This document shows positions 3,704-5,010 of a stretch of 5,010 nucleotides of DNA, in pieces. Under the pieces are notes generated by a model, which was not told where the DNA came from, did no database searches, and saw nothing but the letters and a program-made list of their open reading frames with translations. Every line of letters starts with the position of its first letter. The stretch's first letter is position 1. The position numbers and the translations under genes were made by a program. Origin of the DNA: a bacterium (GTDB lineage Bacteria; UBP14; UBA6098; B30-G16); NCBI GenBank assembly GCA_003645115.1, contig QNEG01000155.1, positions 1 to 5,010 on the forward strand, given 5' to 3'.

Positions 3704-5010
3704 ATGAAAAAGTATGAATTTTTGTTTGCAATTATAGTAATTATGATGACGATGGCGATAATTTCTGCCGATGTCCCGCAAATCATATCATATCAAGGGA
3801 AACTGACCGATTCCAAATCTGGCGTGGCGATGAATGGTGCATACGACATCACATTTCGGATGTATAGCTCGGAGGACGATATTTCTGCGCTGTGGAGCGA
3901 GACACACCGCGATGTCCCGGTGAAAAATGGTTTGTTCAGCGTGATGCTGGGCACAATTTCTCCATTCGCTCCCGCATTGGACTTTTCCCAGCAATATTAT
4001 CTGGAGGTAGCAGTGGATGGCAATGTGCTGACACCGAGATTTCGACTTGGCGCCAGCCCGTATGCGTTGAATGTTCCCGATAGGTTGGTATTTGCGGACA
4101 TTCGAGATGAAACCGGCGAATCGCAATTCACCGTGACCAATGGCGATCCGGGATTGCGGATAGTCGGTTCAGGCGCGGTGGATGTAAATTTCGACAGCGA
4201 AAGTCACACTATCACTGTGGATGTTCCGGTGATGCGCGCAAGACCTGGCGGACCGCCATTCCCACGAGGCAGAGGCACTCCCGACTATGTAGCGAAATGG
4301 ATATTCGAGGATTCACTTGGCAATTCGCAAATTTATGATAATGGAGAAAATGTAGGTATCGGGACGATTTCTCCAGAAAATAAATTGGATATTGTAGGCA
4401 ATTGCAGAGCGGATACTTTCTTCGGTGTGTTCGATGGCGCGATGGTCACCGATACCACGGATTCCTGCGTGCCGTGGCTGCTATCGGGAAATGTGATCTA
4501 TACAGCAAACGCATTGGGCTGTTGTCAGGGTTGCACTACCGCATTTTATGGCATCGCAAAAGGGAACGCTGGTAATAGACTTTACGGTTCTAAAGACTCC
4601 ACGCATGTAAATCTGGGAGTAGAAAGTTCCACCGGTAGTCCGTCTCCAATAGTGTTGCCATTATCATATTGCACAGTGGGTGGAGGACACTTAAATAGTG
4701 CCGAGGGCGATGGCGCTACCGTCTCTGGTGGAATTAATAATTATGCACATCATTCTTATGCTACCGTGGGTGGTGGTGCAAGTAATGCCGCAGAAAGTCT
4801 ATACACTACTGTCGGTGGCGGTGGACTAAATACTGCTCACGGACACGCTGCAACAGTTTCCGGCGGTTATCATAATAATGCTATCTTAAACTGCGCTACC
4901 GTTGGTGGAGGATTGGCCAATTATGTTCAGGGTTTCTCATCCACTATCGCCGGTGGAGAGGAAAATGATGTGCGAGCAGAACACTCCGTAATCGGTGGTG
5001 GGCTCGACAA
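3704..5010 (+). CDS. Secreted surface protein with adhesin-head-like 15-residue glycine repeats (partial, 3' end missing)
   Basis: The frame stays open for 435 codons to the right edge. Residues 1-22 form a signal peptide (MKKYEF, a hydrophobic core, cleavage likely after ISA). Residues 24-123 are a beta-rich N-terminal domain (SYQGKLTDS, LWSETHRDVPVKNGLFSV, LTPRFRLGASPYALN) that I recall from many large secreted proteins of uncultured bacteria. A linker with RPGGPPFPRGRG (180-191) follows. Residues 215-232 carry NVGIGTISPENKLDIVG, a motif of tail-fibre-like surface proteins that often end in a Peptidase_S74 chaperone domain, not visible here. Six cysteines lie at 234, 255, 273, 274, 277 and 323. 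From residue 324 there are seven full 15-residue repeats and part of an eighth, consensus TV[GS]GGxxNxAxxxxA, like YadA-type adhesin heads. A role as an exported adhesin, fibre or surface layer is inferred. ATG 3704 is preferred over 3701 for spacing. Confidence 0.85.
   Translation, partial: MKKYEFLFAIIVIMMTMAIISADVPQIISYQGKLTDSKSGVAMNGAYDITFRMYSSEDDISALWSETHRDVPVKNGLFSVMLGTISPFAPALDFSQQYYLEVAVDGNVLTPRFRLGASPYALNVPDRLVFADIRDETGESQFTVTNGDPGLRIVGSGAVDVNFDSESHTITVDVPVMRARPGGPPFPRGRGTPDYVAKWIFEDSLGNSQIYDNGENVGIGTISPENKLDIVGNCRADTFFGVFDGAMVTDTTDSCVPWLLSGNVIYTANALGCCQGCTTAFYGIAKGNAGNRLYGSKDSTHVNLGVESSTGSPSPIVLPLSYCTVGGGHLNSAEGDGATVSGGINNYAHHSYATVGGGASNAAESLYTTVGGGGLNTAHGHAATVSGGYHNNAILNCATVGGGLANYVQGFSSTIAGGEENDVRAEHSVIGGGLD
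4673..5010 (+). repeat. Tandem 45-bp coding repeats (7 full units and a partial eighth)
   Basis: Units begin at 4673, 4718, 4763, 4808, 4853, 4898, 4943 and 4988, each exactly 45 bp without insertions. They encode T-[VI]-[GSA]-G-G-x-x-N-x-[AV], then four variable residues and a small residue. Unit openings are TVGGG, TVSGG, TVGGG, TVGGG, TVSGG, TVGGG, TIAGG and VIGGG. The DNA copies differ at most third codon positions, so these are old repeats kept by selection on protein shape. A left-handed parallel beta-roll, as in YadA heads, is the likely fold. Confidence 0.85.

Noticed and set aside
4673..5010. 45-bp periodic repeats as a CRISPR array or minisatellite
   Set aside because: The reading frame is continuous, the period is a whole number of codons, and the DNA copies are diverged with no constant repeat or unique spacers.

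Overview
The window looks like a chromosomal segment of an uncultured bacterium. It is moderately AT-rich and has compact genes, Shine-Dalgarno sites and sigma70-type promoter boxes. The start of a large secreted protein joins an N-terminal domain ('SYQGKLTDS...', '...PRFRLGASPYALN') to a 'NVGIGTISPENKLDIVG' motif and glycine-rich 15-residue repeats. From memory, this architecture is common in candidate phyla of the FCB group and relatives (Cloacimonadota, WOR-3, Zixibacteria and similar). That placement is an inference, since there is no rRNA or other strong marker here. I see no tRNA, rRNA, CRISPR array, insertion sequence or integrase.

Layout. Positions 1-880 are on the minus strand: an 8-helix TauE/SafE-type permease (GTG start at 880) followed 34 nt later by the first four codons of a second gene, which has its own ribosome binding site and runs off the left edge. 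Positions 881-1123 form a divergent promoter region. Positions 1124-2203 (+) encode a class II fructose-bisphosphate aldolase with the expected metal ligands but a divergent substrate-side motif. Positions 2204-2367 hold a perfect 14-bp palindrome, a small hairpin at the next start codon and a doubtful 59-codon ORF. Positions 2368-3402 (+) encode a PP-loop ATPase of the MnmA/ThiI-like tRNA thiolation type, with a CxxCxxC motif plus a distal cysteine.

Positions 3403-3703 are the most interesting noncoding stretch. They hold several TTTCTCC words, a TTGACA promoter, a 9-nt perfect Shine-Dalgarno site, a 22-codon leader ORF that crosses a run of eight G, and a hairpin whose 3' arm contains the ribosome binding site of the next gene. 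Position 3704 to the right edge encodes the secreted, repeat-rich surface protein (435 codons visible, still open).

The genes do not form one pathway. The permease and its partner are one unit, the aldolase is probably a single-gene central-metabolism unit, and the thiolase could be co-transcribed with the aldolase because no convincing terminator separates them. The surface-protein gene appears to have its own promoter and an elaborate 5' leader. The idea most worth testing is that the leader ORF, G-run and hairpin together switch or tune translation of the surface protein.
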